A stretch of DNA of 64,000 bases from Rosa chinensis (lineage: Eukaryota; Streptophyta; Magnoliopsida; Rosales; Rosaceae), in the NCBI RefSeq assembly GCF_002994745.2, contig NC_037092.1, positions 21,973,001 through 22,037,000 on the forward strand, read 5' to 3'. Both the position numbers and the translations under genes were made by a program. The stretch's first letter is position 1, and each line of letters starts with the position of its first letter. Shown here in pieces: positions 1-9,689 of this stretch. A model generated the notes under the pieces. It was not told the origin of the DNA and made no database searches. It saw only the letters and a program-made list of their open reading frames with translations.

Positions 1-580
1 TATTGGACAAAAGACTATCAACAACACCTCTTTGTTGATCAAGTTGAGTTCTCAAAGCACTAGCATTATCCGCCAGAGATTTACGCCTCTTGAGAGCTTC
101 GCGTGCTAAATCTTCCTCTCCTTGCTTAACAGCTTGTTGTGCTTTTCGGTACCAGTTCTCCGAAGCCTGTTGCGCAGCTTCATACTTGTTTTCCAGCCTT
201 TTTTGAGATGCCAATACGTGTGCTGTGGCCTGTCGCATCTTCATCAAGTCATCGTTCATTTCAAAAACTGCTTGCTCCAAGATCTTCTCAGGATCTTCAA
301 ATGAAGACATGATTGCATTTGCATATGACTTGATGACCATAGCAAACCGGTCGATAAGGTTCATACGAGCAACAAAAGCAGTTCCCCGTTGTCTAAATTG
401 ATTTTGCTTATTGGAAGGAGCAACCTTAATCGTTTCAAGTTTTATAGCTCCCACTCCGCCGTTATAGAACGACGTCGTGAGAGGTCTCCTGATCATAGAG
501 AGAGTGGTAGAGGATGAAGAAGAAGAGGTGGGCATTGATGCCGTGGACATTCCTATAAAAATCTGCGATTTCGTGGCCAT
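1..580 (-). CDS. VIPP1/IM30-like chloroplast membrane-remodelling protein, 5' part, cut by window edge
   Basis: The reverse strand is open for 193 codons from an ATG at 580 to the window edge, with no stop. Residues 1 to about 75 are Ser/Thr-rich and basic, like a chloroplast transit peptide. From about residue 80 the protein matches the PspA/IM30 (VIPP1) family: a MNLIDRF start helix, the segment [14 protein letters not shown], then a long alanine/lysine/glutamine-rich coiled coil ([54 protein letters not shown]). VIPP1 assembles into rings and rods on thylakoid and inner-envelope membranes and maintains them. From memory, plant VIPP1 genes contain several introns; none is visible here, so this could be a retrocopy, though the frame is intact. 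The C-terminal part lies outside the window. Family assignment is strong; whether this is the main functional gene is unknown. Confidence 0.87.
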   Translation of the reverse strand, partial: MATKSQIFIGMSTASMPTSSSSSSTTLSMIRRPLTTSFYNGGVGAIKLETIKVAPSNKQNQFRQRGTAFVARMNLIDRFAMVIKSYANAIMSSFEDPEKILEQAVFEMNDDLMKMRQATAHVLASQKRLENKYEAAQQASENWYRKAQQAVKQGEEDLAREALKRRKSLADNASALRTQLDQQRGVVDSLLSN

Positions 581-684
581 CTTATATGCTCACAAATCTC
601 AGATCGTTAAGCGTCGGCTGCGAACCCTAGCCTAACCCTTAATTTATATGCTAAAGTAGCGTCCACCCAAATCATATTAATTAT

Positions 685-700
685 TTCGGTAGTTGCCGAA
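685..700. repeat. Short inverted repeat upstream of the VIPP1-like gene
   Basis: TTCGG and CCGAA arms flank a six-base spacer (TAGTTG). The same arms recur as a cluster near 61.0-61.15 kb inside a TIR element, so this may be a relic of that element family. The surrounding 600-960 stretch is AT-rich and holds no other recognisable feature. Confidence 0.4.
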
Positions 701-966
701 AGAAAATCATATTATTTTGTCCAAAATTTAAAAATTTAAAAACTTCGATAAAAAAAATAGTTTTCGAATATTCCAGACCTCAATTCTAAAATGCCAAACA
801 GCCCAACATTTGCAAGTCAAGCTTGCTGGCACACCATCAGCTCAATGGTACATTAATCCGAGTCAACAAGAATAGCTATTTTTTATTTTTTACGTTGCCT
901 CCAATTAAAAATGAGAGTAAGTAGTTGACCAAGTATTTTCAATAAACTCATGCACATGAAATACAT

Positions 967-1065
967 GAGAATCCCATTACTACTAGAGTAAGAATCCCAT
1001 TACTACTAGAATGAGAATCTCAATGCCATTAGAACGAGAATCCCATTAGGGTTTACTACTAGAAC
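967..1065. repeat. Degenerate short tandem repeat (AGAATCCCATTACTACTAGA)
   Basis: A roughly 20-base unit is repeated about four times with decay, each copy beginning AGAATCCCATTA or a close variant and ending in ACTAGA or similar. It sits just upstream of the SWEET pseudogene. No function is evident. Confidence 0.6.
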
Positions 1066-1205
1066 AAATATAGAGTTTCATTCAGAGACTAATAATTCTA
1101 TTATAAATATGAACCTTTACTTCTTCAAAATCTCATTCATTCAATACTCGATATTTTTCTCTTATTTTCAGTCACATATATTTTCTTTTCATTTTCCTAT
1201 CAAAG

Positions 1206-1866
1206 ATGGTGCACAAAGAGGCAAGGTCCGTGGTCGGTGTGGTTGGGAATGTCATCTCTGGTGGGCTTTTCCTCTCTCCAATTCCTGCGTTCATACTAAT
1301 ATGGAGAAAAAAAAATGTGGAAGCTTTTGATCCAAAACCTTACCTTACAACAGTGTTGAACTGTTTATTATAGTGTTACTAAGGATTGCCATTTGTTAAT
1401 CCAAACAACATTTTAGTTGTCACCATTAATGGAATTGGGCTAATTATAGAGCTCATATATCTTAGCATGTTCTTATATTATGCTGCAGAAAAAGGATAAA
1501 AGAGGGTTGCTACATACTTTGTACGTATGTGAACTTGTTTTCTTTGGAGCTATTGTGGTTGGAACTATGTTGGCAATACCCGAGCATAAGATGAAGATGA
1601 ATCGACATTTGAGGGCTGTCGTAGTTGGTTTTATTTGTGATTTTTTCAATGTCCTCATGTACAACTTTACTTTGTTCATCGTGAGTGAGGTCATCAAAAC
1701 AAAGAGTGTGCAATATATGTCATTACCGCTCTCAGTTGCCAACTTTCTGAATGGTTGTTGCTGGACTTCTTATGCTCTAATTGGAAAAGTGGACTACTTT
1801 ATTTTGGTTAGCAATGGTCTTGGTACAATTGCTGGAGCAATTCAATTGATAGTCTATGCAATGTAA
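1206..1866 (+). pseudogene. SWEET (MtN3/saliva) sugar transporter, processed pseudogene
   Basis: SWEET proteins are seven-helix sugar uniporters built from two MtN3 triple-helix bundles. Reading from the ATG at 1206, the first bundle is clear ([17 protein letters not shown], then [15 protein letters not shown]). The frame then meets TAG at 1371 and TAA at 1380, exactly where SWEETs have the Trp and Tyr of a WxYYGLP-type segment. It continues with [17 protein letters not shown] and hits TAA at 1497. A one-base shift in an A-run near 1491 puts the second bundle in another frame, open from 1480 to 1866 (KTKSVQYMSLPLSVANFLNG, WTSYALIGKVDYFILVSNGLG). Functional SWEET genes normally have several introns; all junctions are fused here, so this is probably a retrocopy. 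Two stops plus a frameshift make it a pseudogene. No clear poly(A) tract or target duplication was found. Confidence 0.85.
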
Positions 1867-2465
1867 TACATAACTACATCAAAAGATGAAGACCTTTATG
1901 ACAATCGTACTAATGAAGTGCAACTTTCAACTATGGTCTAATTATTGCCTATCCATCTATTCATAATTGCATTGAATTTTTTTCTATTTAGTTTAGTTTT
2001 CATATTAATATGTACTATTTAGCTATCTATCAAATAAATAGAAAAATTTAAATTTTTCTCAATTTAACTATTTCTCAAAATAGCAAATTACCACTACCTA
2101 TACTTTTAGCCCATAAATTACCATCAGCAAACCTATTTTTTTTAATTCCCATGTGCTAGTGTGCAAGGTATTATCCCTTGCGGTCAGATTCCTTCCATTT
2201 TTTAATTATTTCTACTGACAAGTAAATTATGAAACTGCCCTTGTGATTTGGATAATGTGAATTAACACTGCTGAATGTCAGTAGCATTATGAAAAAAGAA
2301 TATCTCTACATTCCATCTTTGTTTTTCTTAGAAACAACTCATTTATTTAATAATTCCAAAAACTATTTGTACATATTACAATATCAAACTTGGACACTAT
2401 CATTTATCTTTGGCTTTGCTGCTTCCGCATGCAAGAAGTAGTGTACGGAGGATTAGTAGTATGTC

Positions 2466-2577
2466 ACTCCCAGCAGTATACTAGCCCCAGTAGTATACTG
2501 ACCTTCAGTAGTGTACTGATCCGCAGTAGTGTATTGATCCGCAGTAGTGTACTGGCCCCTAGTAGTATACTAGCCTG
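2466..2577. repeat. Tandem array of about 18-bp units with a CAGTA-GTG-TACTG palindrome
   Basis: Six units of about 18 bases follow one another, each with CAGTAGT(G/A)TACTG or a one- or two-base variant, separated by ATCCG, ACCTT or GCCCC-type spacers. Each unit can form a five-base-pair hairpin. The arms (CAGTA/TACTG) are those of the TACTGA-GGG-TCAGTA hairpin scattered across 22.6-26.7 kb. The array lies at the 3' side of the decayed acidic gene read on the minus strand. Confidence 0.75.
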
Positions 2578-3293
2578 GCCTTCTCGCGTTTGCTCACTTC
2601 AGCATTGCTTTCATTAGCTTCATCCTAATTATCCAATAAGAAAGTACCATAAACACAAAACTAAAGCATTACACAACACCACCAATCCAATAAGAAAGTA
2701 CCATGAACACAAAACTAAAGCTACTGACCCTCAATACAAAACTGAGAATCCACCAAATACAGGGAAAAAAAATTGAAATTCAATTTTATTCAGCACCAAT
2801 TATTTGGTCATACTTTCAGATCAAAAAGCAGTGAAACCAAATCAAGTAGTTCTGTTGAATAACTACAAAATAGAAAACAAAACAACAAATAGTACCAGAT
2901 CTGAAAATTTTCAACCGGAAAGTACTGAAAGCTACTTTAACAAATAAGGAAAATAAAGGAAAAGATTTAGCTAATTACCTCATCCTCGCCCTCGCAGTAG
3001 TCGTCGTCATCGCCTCCTTCAGCGTTTTATTCGTCGTCCTCATCGTCTATTGACTGAACCGGAGGGCCACCAGAGGACTGTACGACCTCCTGGACATCGT
3101 CGTCGTCATCTTCATCCTCATTGTCCTCATCATCGTTGTCATCCTCGTTTTCGTCGCCGTCCTCTTCCTCGTCTTCGAGGTAGTTGTCGGAGTCAGAGTC
3201 AGAGGACTCCGAAACTGACTCGTACTGCTCCAATTCCTCGGCAGTCGAAGGCTTTACTTCTCCGCCTAGGTCTCGCGCTTGGTTAGCCGTCAA
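2559..3293 (-). pseudogene. Decayed two-exon gene for an Asp/Glu-rich acidic protein, captured in a TIR element
   Basis: The main exon reads from an ATG at 3293: about 30 ordinary residues (MTANQARDLGGEVKPSTAEE), then an acidic run of Asp, Glu and Ser residues. A TAA at 3027 interrupts the frame, but translation past it stays in the same style (NAEGGDDDDYCEGEDE) up to a GTAATT donor-like site near 2980. A second exon-like piece with similar composition (DEANESNAEVSKREKAR) follows an AG near 2630, then ends in the tandem repeat. This looks like a host gene fragment with an intron carried by the element. I do not recognise the parent gene; acidic tails are not diagnostic. Confidence 0.45.
2634..2722. 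repeat. Direct duplication of a 37-bp segment
   Basis: A segment starting CCAATAAGAAAGTACCAT and ending AAACTAAAGC occurs twice, about 54 bases apart, with one difference. Immediately after the second copy is the reverse complement of the family-A hairpin motif (TACTGACCCTCAATA). Confidence 0.7.
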
Positions 3294-4013
3294 GGTCGCC
3301 CGCTTAGTTCGCCGTCGGGGTCGTGCGCTTGGTTCGCTGCTGGCTCGTGCCCTCGCTTCGCCGGCTGCTTCAATTTAGGGAGGATATGGATTTTGGGACG
3401 GTTTCGATTTTGGAACCATTCCGATTTGGGGATCTGAATTTTGGGATTGTTTCAATTTTGGAATCTTTCTGATTTTGAGAGAGTGGCATGTTTGGTAATT
3501 TTTGTAATATTTGAGTGTTTTTCTTTAAGATGGGCTGACAGCCTGTTTCAATAATTAGCCGCATGAGATATTAGTTTTAGACTCTGCTATTGGTAAATAG
3601 TAGTGTTATTTTGTAGTTATTGGTAAAAAGCTCTTCTCAAAATATGTTTCTATAGTCTTTATCTTTAAAATGAATCGAATGCTTTGCATATGGCAGGACT
3701 AGATTGTTTTGCTCAAACCCCGTGAGACATCATTTCAAATAAATTGAAAGAAATGATAAAACAAGGACTAAAACTTTTCTATAGTCCTTGTAATCGATTT
3801 CCTTGTCATAAAATTTTTCTTTCACTCAAAAAAAAAAAAAAAAAAAAAAAGCCAAAGCATTTAATAAAAACGTGAACCATTTATTAGTTTCCTTCTTCAG
3901 GCCAGAAAAGAAATGTTTCCTGATTTTCCACCGTCCTATTTCTCCCAGGAATTAATTCGAATGTTTCCCTTTCCAAATAGGAAGGGGATTCCTAATGGGA
4001 ATAACATTCCCAG

Positions 4014-4022
4014 CCTATAAGA
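4014..4022 (+). promoter_or_regulatory. Possible TATA box of the CDKC-like gene
   Basis: CCTATAAGA lies about 260 bases upstream of the ATG, followed by pyrimidine-rich 5'-leader sequence (about 4035-4140). This is the only TATA-like site in the proximal upstream region. Transcription start is not established. Confidence 0.4.
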
Positions 4023-4280
4023 GAGCACACAAGACTGATCATTCTTCAATTCGCTTATCCCTCTCTCAAACACTGAAACTACCTAGGGTTTTCTCTCCGA
4101 GCACACAGACCTCGATCCATCGGCCTTCTCGGCTCTCCCCTGAGAAATTAATCAAGTGGGTTGTCTGCTTTTCCCTGTTCTTCATTAGGGTATCCTTCAA
4201 TTCCCGATTTCCCCAAATTGAAATTTGATACTCTAGACATCAGCGATTCCGATTGCTGAAGTAGATCGATTTAGGGAAAA

Positions 4281-5633
4281 ATGGCAGTAGCGGCGCTTGG
4301 GCAGCTCAATTTCGATGAAGTCCCCGGCGGATGCAGAGACTTCGATACCTTCGAGAAACTGCGACTTCTTGGCCAGGGCACTTATGGCGAAGTTTCTCTG
4401 GCTAAAGAAAAAAGGACCGGAGAAATTGTGGCTTTAAAGAAACTGAAGCTGGGAAAGGAGAATTATGAGAAGGAAGGCTTCCCCATTACTGCAATAAGAG
4501 AAATCAAGATCCTGAGTAAGCTTCGTCACGAAAATGTGATCAAGTTGAAGGAGATTGTGACATCTCCGGTGCGAATTCCGGGTCATGATGCCGGTGACAT
4601 CTGTATGGTGTTTGAATACATGGACCATGACTTGACAGGCCTAGTTAATCGGGTGAGATTTTCAGTCCCACAGGTTAAGTGCTACATGAGCCAACTCTTG
4701 AAGGGGCTTCACTACTGCCATGCCAATGGAGTGCTTCATCGAGATATCAAAAGCTCGAATCTTCTTATAAACAATGAAGGCAGTTTGAAGCTTGGAGATT
4801 TTGGGCTTGCCCGGAAAGATTATCAAAATGCCAAGCTTACCAACCAAGTTGTCACGCATTGGTATAGACCTCCAGAGTTGCTTCTTGGGGCTACCAAGTA
4901 TGGTCCCGCTGTTGATATGTGGTCTGCTGGATGTATCTTTGCTGAGCTTCTATGCCACGGCCGGCCAATTTTCGATGGTAAAACAGAGGCTGATGTTATG
5001 AAAAAGATTGTCGAGGTGTGTGGAGTTCCAGATGAGGTCAACTGGCCTGGAGTTTCAGAGCTTCCTTTGTATAACACATTCTTGAAGGCAATGAAACCTC
5101 AGCAGAGGCCTCTTAGGCCTCTTAGTGAGACTTTCAGACACTGTGACAGCCATGCTTTGGAGTTGTTGGAGAAATTGCTTACTCTTGATCCTTCTAAGCG
5201 AATATCTGCCAAGGATGCTCTAGATGCTGACTACTTTTGGACTGATCCATTACCTTGTGATCCGAAAAGTCTACCCAAATATGAGTCATCACATGAGCTT
5301 GATATACAAAAGCGTAAGCAGCAGCCATTGCAAGATGAGGAAAATGCTGCAAAGCGTCAGAAACCGGTGCAGTACAAACAGCAACATCCCCGCGGCATTC
5401 CAACACCCAGTCATCAGCAATCTGGACAAGCAGAAGCCCGAGAGCAACCTTACCGGCCCAGCTATCGTTCTCAGTCACCAGTTGCTGCATGGTCTCGCCA
5501 CCGCTATGAGAGTAGGCCTCCTCGGCCCCCTCCTCGTCCTTCTGCTGGGGGGAGAAGATGTTATCAGAGTGATCGTTCTGCTTCAGGTCGGGACTCAAAC
5601 ATGAGGAGTCGAAGCCGCCATCTGCGTTACTAG
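4281..5633 (+). CDS. C-type cyclin-dependent kinase (CDKC/CDK9-like), intronless
   Basis: A complete 450-residue Ser/Thr kinase of the plant CDKC class. These pair with cyclin T and phosphorylate the RNA polymerase II C-terminal domain in the nucleus. The Gly loop (GQGTYGEV) is at residues 31-38, the ATP lysine at 53, the C-helix signature PITAIRE at 68-74, HRDIKSSN at 153-160, DFG at 173-175 and the T-loop threonine at about 192 (VVTHWYRPPE). The class-specific segment after the kinase core is conserved (ISAKDALDADYFWTDPLPCD, PKSLPKYESSHE). The C-terminal tail of about 110 residues is Gln/Arg/Ser-rich and ends in an SR-like stretch, shorter than the Gly-rich tail of Arabidopsis CDKC;2. The acidic insert usual after EIVTSP is shortened. 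Known CDKC genes are split by introns; none is seen, so I infer an intact retrogene. All catalytic residues are present. Confidence 0.93.
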   Translation: MAVAALGQLNFDEVPGGCRDFDTFEKLRLLGQGTYGEVSLAKEKRTGEIVALKKLKLGKENYEKEGFPITAIREIKILSKLRHENVIKLKEIVTSPVRIPGHDAGDICMVFEYMDHDLTGLVNRVRFSVPQVKCYMSQLLKGLHYCHANGVLHRDIKSSNLLINNEGSLKLGDFGLARKDYQNAKLTNQVVTHWYRPPELLLGATKYGPAVDMWSAGCIFAELLCHGRPIFDGKTEADVMKKIVEVCGVPDEVNWPGVSELPLYNTFLKAMKPQQRPLRPLSETFRHCDSHALELLEKLLTLDPSKRISAKDALDADYFWTDPLPCDPKSLPKYESSHELDIQKRKQQPLQDEENAAKRQKPVQYKQQHPRGIPTPSHQQSGQAEAREQPYRPSYRSQSPVAAWSRHRYESRPPRPPPRPSAGGRRCYQSDRSASGRDSNMRSRSRHLRY

Positions 5634-5699
5634 CTATTAGAAGTGATGCTTTTACCTATTAACGATGAGTGGGTGTGGCCTGATATCTAGAGTTGCTAT

Positions 5700-7370
5700 A
5701 GGTTTTACTTGGCATGACTTGAATTGTATATGTTTCCATCTGTAATTTACCCAAACTGTTCAAATGAAAATATTAAAACTTCCTTCCATGAATTACTAGT
5801 TGTTGTGATTCATCTATCTCGTCAGTTCTTGATTCTGTTATGTTTCTTATGGTTTTGTATTCTCTTTTCCGTTGATGGATTGCTATACTTTAAATAGGTG
5901 CCAACTTGATCATTTGGTTATTGATCAAGTGGAACTAAAAGAAAACCAAGAGGAATGAAATATGAGAGAAAAATGTAGTGATATATTATGGCTACACAAA
6001 CTTGCCCTTTTCCACTCTAACCCTTTGGAGGCCTACCATCTATACAAAGTTCATAGGCAACTAACATTAGCTTAACCTTTTTACAGCTATTTGGAAAATT
6101 TCATTATACCTGTTTGTCAGCGGTTCTGTTATGGCGGTTTTAGGCTCCTGTCCTTCAGTCATACCAGGGTTCATGGTGGAATCAACAGCCAGAGTCAAAG
6201 CAAGTAGAATCCTTATTGGAAAGTCTTAATTTAACTAACCATAACTGGTCTGTGTGGTTAATCTTTCAAAGGCAACTAGGGATATATAGCAAGTCAAATC
6301 CCATTTCCTGTCTTTAGAAAAGGTTGCAGTTTTCACTTTCATCCAGTATTCTTCTTGCCTGCTAAATTTCCCGCTTTCATGTTGGTATAACAGCAGCTTA
6401 TTGTATATGTTTTCATCTGTAATTTAATCAAACAGTTCACTTGAAAATCTGATACTTTGTTCCAAGAATTACCGCTTTTTGTGTTTCATGCATGTGTCTG
6501 ATGATTTTTTTTCAGGTTTGGATTCTGTTATGAGTTATGACCTTTTAGTTTTGTATTCTTTCTTTCTGGTAATGGATTGCTATACATCAAAACAGGTGCC
6601 AACTTGATCACTTGGTTCCTGATCAAGTGAAACTAAATGCAAACCAAGAAGAAAGAAATATGAGAGAAAAATTAATATAGTGATATTTTATGGCTATGAC
6701 TCAAACCCTTAGAAGGTCTACTGTATATAAATAGACTAATTTAAACCTCAACAGTTCATAGGCAACTAACATTAACTAAACGTTTTTACAGCTAATTGGA
6801 CAATTTCATTCTACTTGTTTGTCATCCGTTCTGTTATGGCGGTTTTAGTCTCCTGTCCTTCAGTCATGCCAGGGTGCAGGGTGGAATAATCACCAGCCAG
6901 AGTCAAAGCAATAAGCATCCTTATAAGGTCTTTCACTAACCATAATAAATCTCTGTGGTTAATTCATATCTGGTATGATTTTCTATTTCAGAAAAAAGGA
7001 ATGCATACACAGTATCTTTTATTGTGTTTCATGCATGTTGCCTTTTGTTTACGTATTGTTTCATTTATCTGGTTGAATACTTCACTGACAAACAACTGAA
7101 GTTTGGATCCTACAATGTATGATTTTGATATGAGTTTGGAACAAAATTTTGTTCTGACTGTAGTAAAATAACATCAATCAAGAGAGAAAAGTTTTCAAAA
7201 TTCAGGTTGCATTATAGATCTTAGTGGCAAGGCAATACTTGAGATATATATCTAGTCTAATCCTATTTTCTGTCTTCGGAAAATGTTGTAGTTTCACTTT
7301 CATCCTGTATAAATTCTTGCCTGCCTGCTAAATTTCATGCTTTCGTGTTGGTATAGCAGTAGTTTATTGC
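5700..7370. repeat. Large imperfect direct duplication downstream of the CDKC-like gene
   Basis: About 0.7 kb is present twice: segments at about 5720-6400 and 6405-7110 share, in order, a TGTATATGTTT(C)CATCTGTAATTT block, a GGTGCCAACTTGATCA block, ATATGAGAGAAAAAT, TTCATAGGCAACTAACATTA and CTCCTGTCCTTCAGTCAT. The tail of the unit (TGCTAAATTTC, TGTTGGTATA) occurs at about 6290-6400 and a third time at about 7255-7370. No protein-coding potential was seen. It may be intron or untranslated DNA of a lost gene, or an unrecognised repeat. Confidence 0.75.
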
Positions 7371-8640
7371 ATACTGAACGGAAAGCAGCAGAGGAAAGGT
7401 TGCTACTACCGGACTAAATCATGGATTCTTATGAACAATTGTTGTAACTTGTAAAAGGGATGCAAAACAAAGATCAAATACCATATTGATTTATTATGCC
7501 ATTGATGGTCCTCATAATAAGAGTTTATAAAGCTTTTACCTCTGCTCGTTCATTTTAACGTCAACTTTATCATCTGTGATCCACTTTGATTGTACGTTGG
7601 TGATATAGCTATCAAGACCCTCCATGGGGACTTATGACTACTCGCAAGGAAAAGAGTAAAGCTTCAATGTTAGTACTATGAGATGACTATTGCAAAGTCG
7701 GTGAGATAAGTCCGTTTGACTTCTACTATGATATGCTATCTCTTGTTCCAGTTTTGGCCTTGGTTTTTCCGATTTAGAAATTGCTATGTTTTTAGCTCCT
7801 GTCATCAACTCATTATCATGTAACAGCTAGTTTTTTTTTTTTTTTTGAATTATTTCCAAAAATGAACTAATTCAACTTTTTCCCTCGGTTTCTCAAAAGG
7901 TAAAGCAACACAATAATTAGTGTTCGAAGTGCAAGTGCTCTGGCCTTGCTCTGTTCGTCTACAGTCAATTTTAGTTTTCTGTGCTATTTTGATTGCTTTG
8001 TCGTGGTAGCAGAAGCAACCTCCTCTCTTGGTTTTCTCGACTTTTCCACGCTAGAGCACGCTCAATATCTGGTTGAATTCCATCGAGGGATTCATGCACC
8101 TAGCTTCAACAGGCTGCAAAAGATAATCAAGTCAATTATAGAATGCATGACTAAATCAAACATATCAACAAGTATTTTGCAATATTCCTTGCATACACAA
8201 AATTATTTACTACGAACTAGATCTTAGTCTCAATATTTGATGCCTATATATTGGGGACAATGACAAAAAAAGAAAGAAGTACTAGTGGGCTAAATCAACT
8301 ACAGGCTGCAAAAGATAATCAAGTCAATTATAGAATGCCTGTACAATGACAACAAAACTAATGAACAAGTCTTTGGCAATATTCTTTTGCATATATAAAA
8401 TTCCGATGCACCAAAGAGTCAACTTATGAACAAGCTAGGCTCGAAAGAAATGTTATCCACATTATATCATATGCGCTTCATGCTTTCTATCTTCATCCTG
8501 GAATTGATAAAACCGTAAAGATTGCAGCGAAAAAATCAAATTGTTTAATAAGGTCCAACCACAACCACTCCTAAGCTTGATCAAAATGCATATAATATAA
8601 AGAGTGCGCTATACCTTCTTGCTCGATATGCAAAGTTTCA
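7371..8640. other. Noncoding stretch with a short segmental duplication
   Basis: No convincing gene is visible. A 36-base segment beginning GGCTGCAAAAGATAATCAAG is repeated at about 8111-8145 and 8304-8338 inside a longer, more diverged duplication of about 195 bases. A poly(T) run near 7831-7846 could be the reversed tail of an old retroposon. The rest is AT-rich without recognisable motifs. Confidence 0.55.
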
Positions 8641-8643
8641 GTA

Positions 8644-9036
8644 ATGAAAGATTTATTTACAAATCTCATAGCCTATGGTACTGCCTCTGTGATTTGTGTT
8701 GCTTTTATAATATTGTTTATTTGTATGTACAGAAACCATGGCGTTAGGATTGGGAACCACAAGAAGAATCAGCGATATGAAGCCAGACTTGTGGCCGAAC
8801 AAGCTGCTTACAGAAGCAAATTGCCCAAACCATTAGATGTTGAAAGAGGTAGTAGTGGAACCAAGGATGGTGGGATGGTGATTTTGGCGGGAGCTGGCGC
8901 TGCTGTGGCCACTGCAGCTGTAGCAGGCAGTGGAGCTAGTACTAGTGATTTTAGTGGTGGCAGCGGTGGCTCTGGGGGTGACGGTGGTGGCTGTGGGGGT
9001 TGTGGAGGTGGTTGTGGGGGTTCTGGTGGAGATTGA
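8644..9036 (+). CDS. Small single-pass membrane protein with Gly/Cys-rich tail
   Basis: An ATG-started frame of 130 codons. Residues 9-28 form one hydrophobic segment (LIAYGTASVICVAFIILFIC) suited to a membrane anchor. A basic stretch follows (MYRNHGVRIGNHKKNQRY), then a hydrophilic linker, an alanine-rich patch (about 78-95), and a low-complexity tail of GGSGG and GGCGGGC units. The order of anchor, basic linker and Gly/Cys-rich tail is like small glycine-rich membrane proteins of plants, but I cannot name a family. The frame is complete and its codons are not repetitive before the tail. It could be a full gene or a terminal exon; upstream DNA gives no clear promoter. Confidence 0.5.
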   Translation: MKDLFTNLIAYGTASVICVAFIILFICMYRNHGVRIGNHKKNQRYEARLVAEQAAYRSKLPKPLDVERGSSGTKDGGMVILAGAGAAVATAAVAGSGASTSDFSGGSGGSGGDGGGCGGCGGGCGGSGGD

Positions 9037-9689
9037 AGTTATGGTTCTGGTTCTGTTGTGGTTATGGTGACTGTTGAAAGGTGATATTACATCATACTAC
9101 TTTGATGATATACGATTACATCTACCCCGTGCAATTCATTTGCAATATAATTACTACGTCCAATAACTCTTAGGTTTCATATGCTTTCACTATGTTTTGT
9201 TAAAAAAATGGGGAATGTTTTCCTACATTAGAAAATGAAGTTTTTCACGAGAATTTACAAGGTATATCGATATAAGGTTCAGATTACTTTATTATGTAGT
9301 TAGTAACTTTGTCAAATCTAACCACACAGCAGTCACAAGAATATGGCAAACAATATTTTGAAATACATTACTATCCAAAAATTCTAACAATCTACGAACA
9401 CTATAGGTCGCTGGGAACCCTGGGCTCCAACTCTCGTTTTAGGTATATGCAAATTAGTGCTATTATATCGATCAATCTCAATCAAATGCGACTTCATTAA
9501 GGAGATAGCTAGGGTTTGGTTCGTTCCCTTTTCCCACATGGATAACAAATATGCTTGTAGGCAAAAATACCTAAGACTACAACCAGCCAAAATATATATT
9601 TTCATTCAGTATCAAAAAAAGAAAGTTGCTCTTAGCTAGCTCTACATACCTGCGCATTTCCATGGCAGTTCTGATGCAAGGAGGTTACC

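Larger units (their letters stand above)
2082..3633. mobile_element. Mutator-like non-autonomous TIR element carrying gene fragments (family A, copy 1)
   Basis: The direct repeat TTCTCAAAAT lies at 2072-2081 and again at 3634-3643, which fits a 9-10 bp Mutator-type target duplication. The element begins AGCAAATTACCAC, and its other end, read in reverse, begins AGAGCTTTTTACCAATAAC; the two termini are imperfect inverted repeats. Both termini recur at the ends of the element at 22869-25725, in the opposite orientation. Inside are an acidic-protein ORF, a tandem array of a CAGTAGTGTACTG motif and a 37-base direct duplication. No transposase is present. Confidence 0.72.

Noticed and set aside
3050..3378. 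Plus-strand Arg/Pro-rich and Ser/Glu-rich frames
   Set aside because: They arise from the GAC/GAG-rich codons of the acidic frame on the minus strand.
4434..5604. Open frames on both strands overlapping the kinase gene
   Set aside because: Shadows of the 450-codon kinase frame with no family signature.
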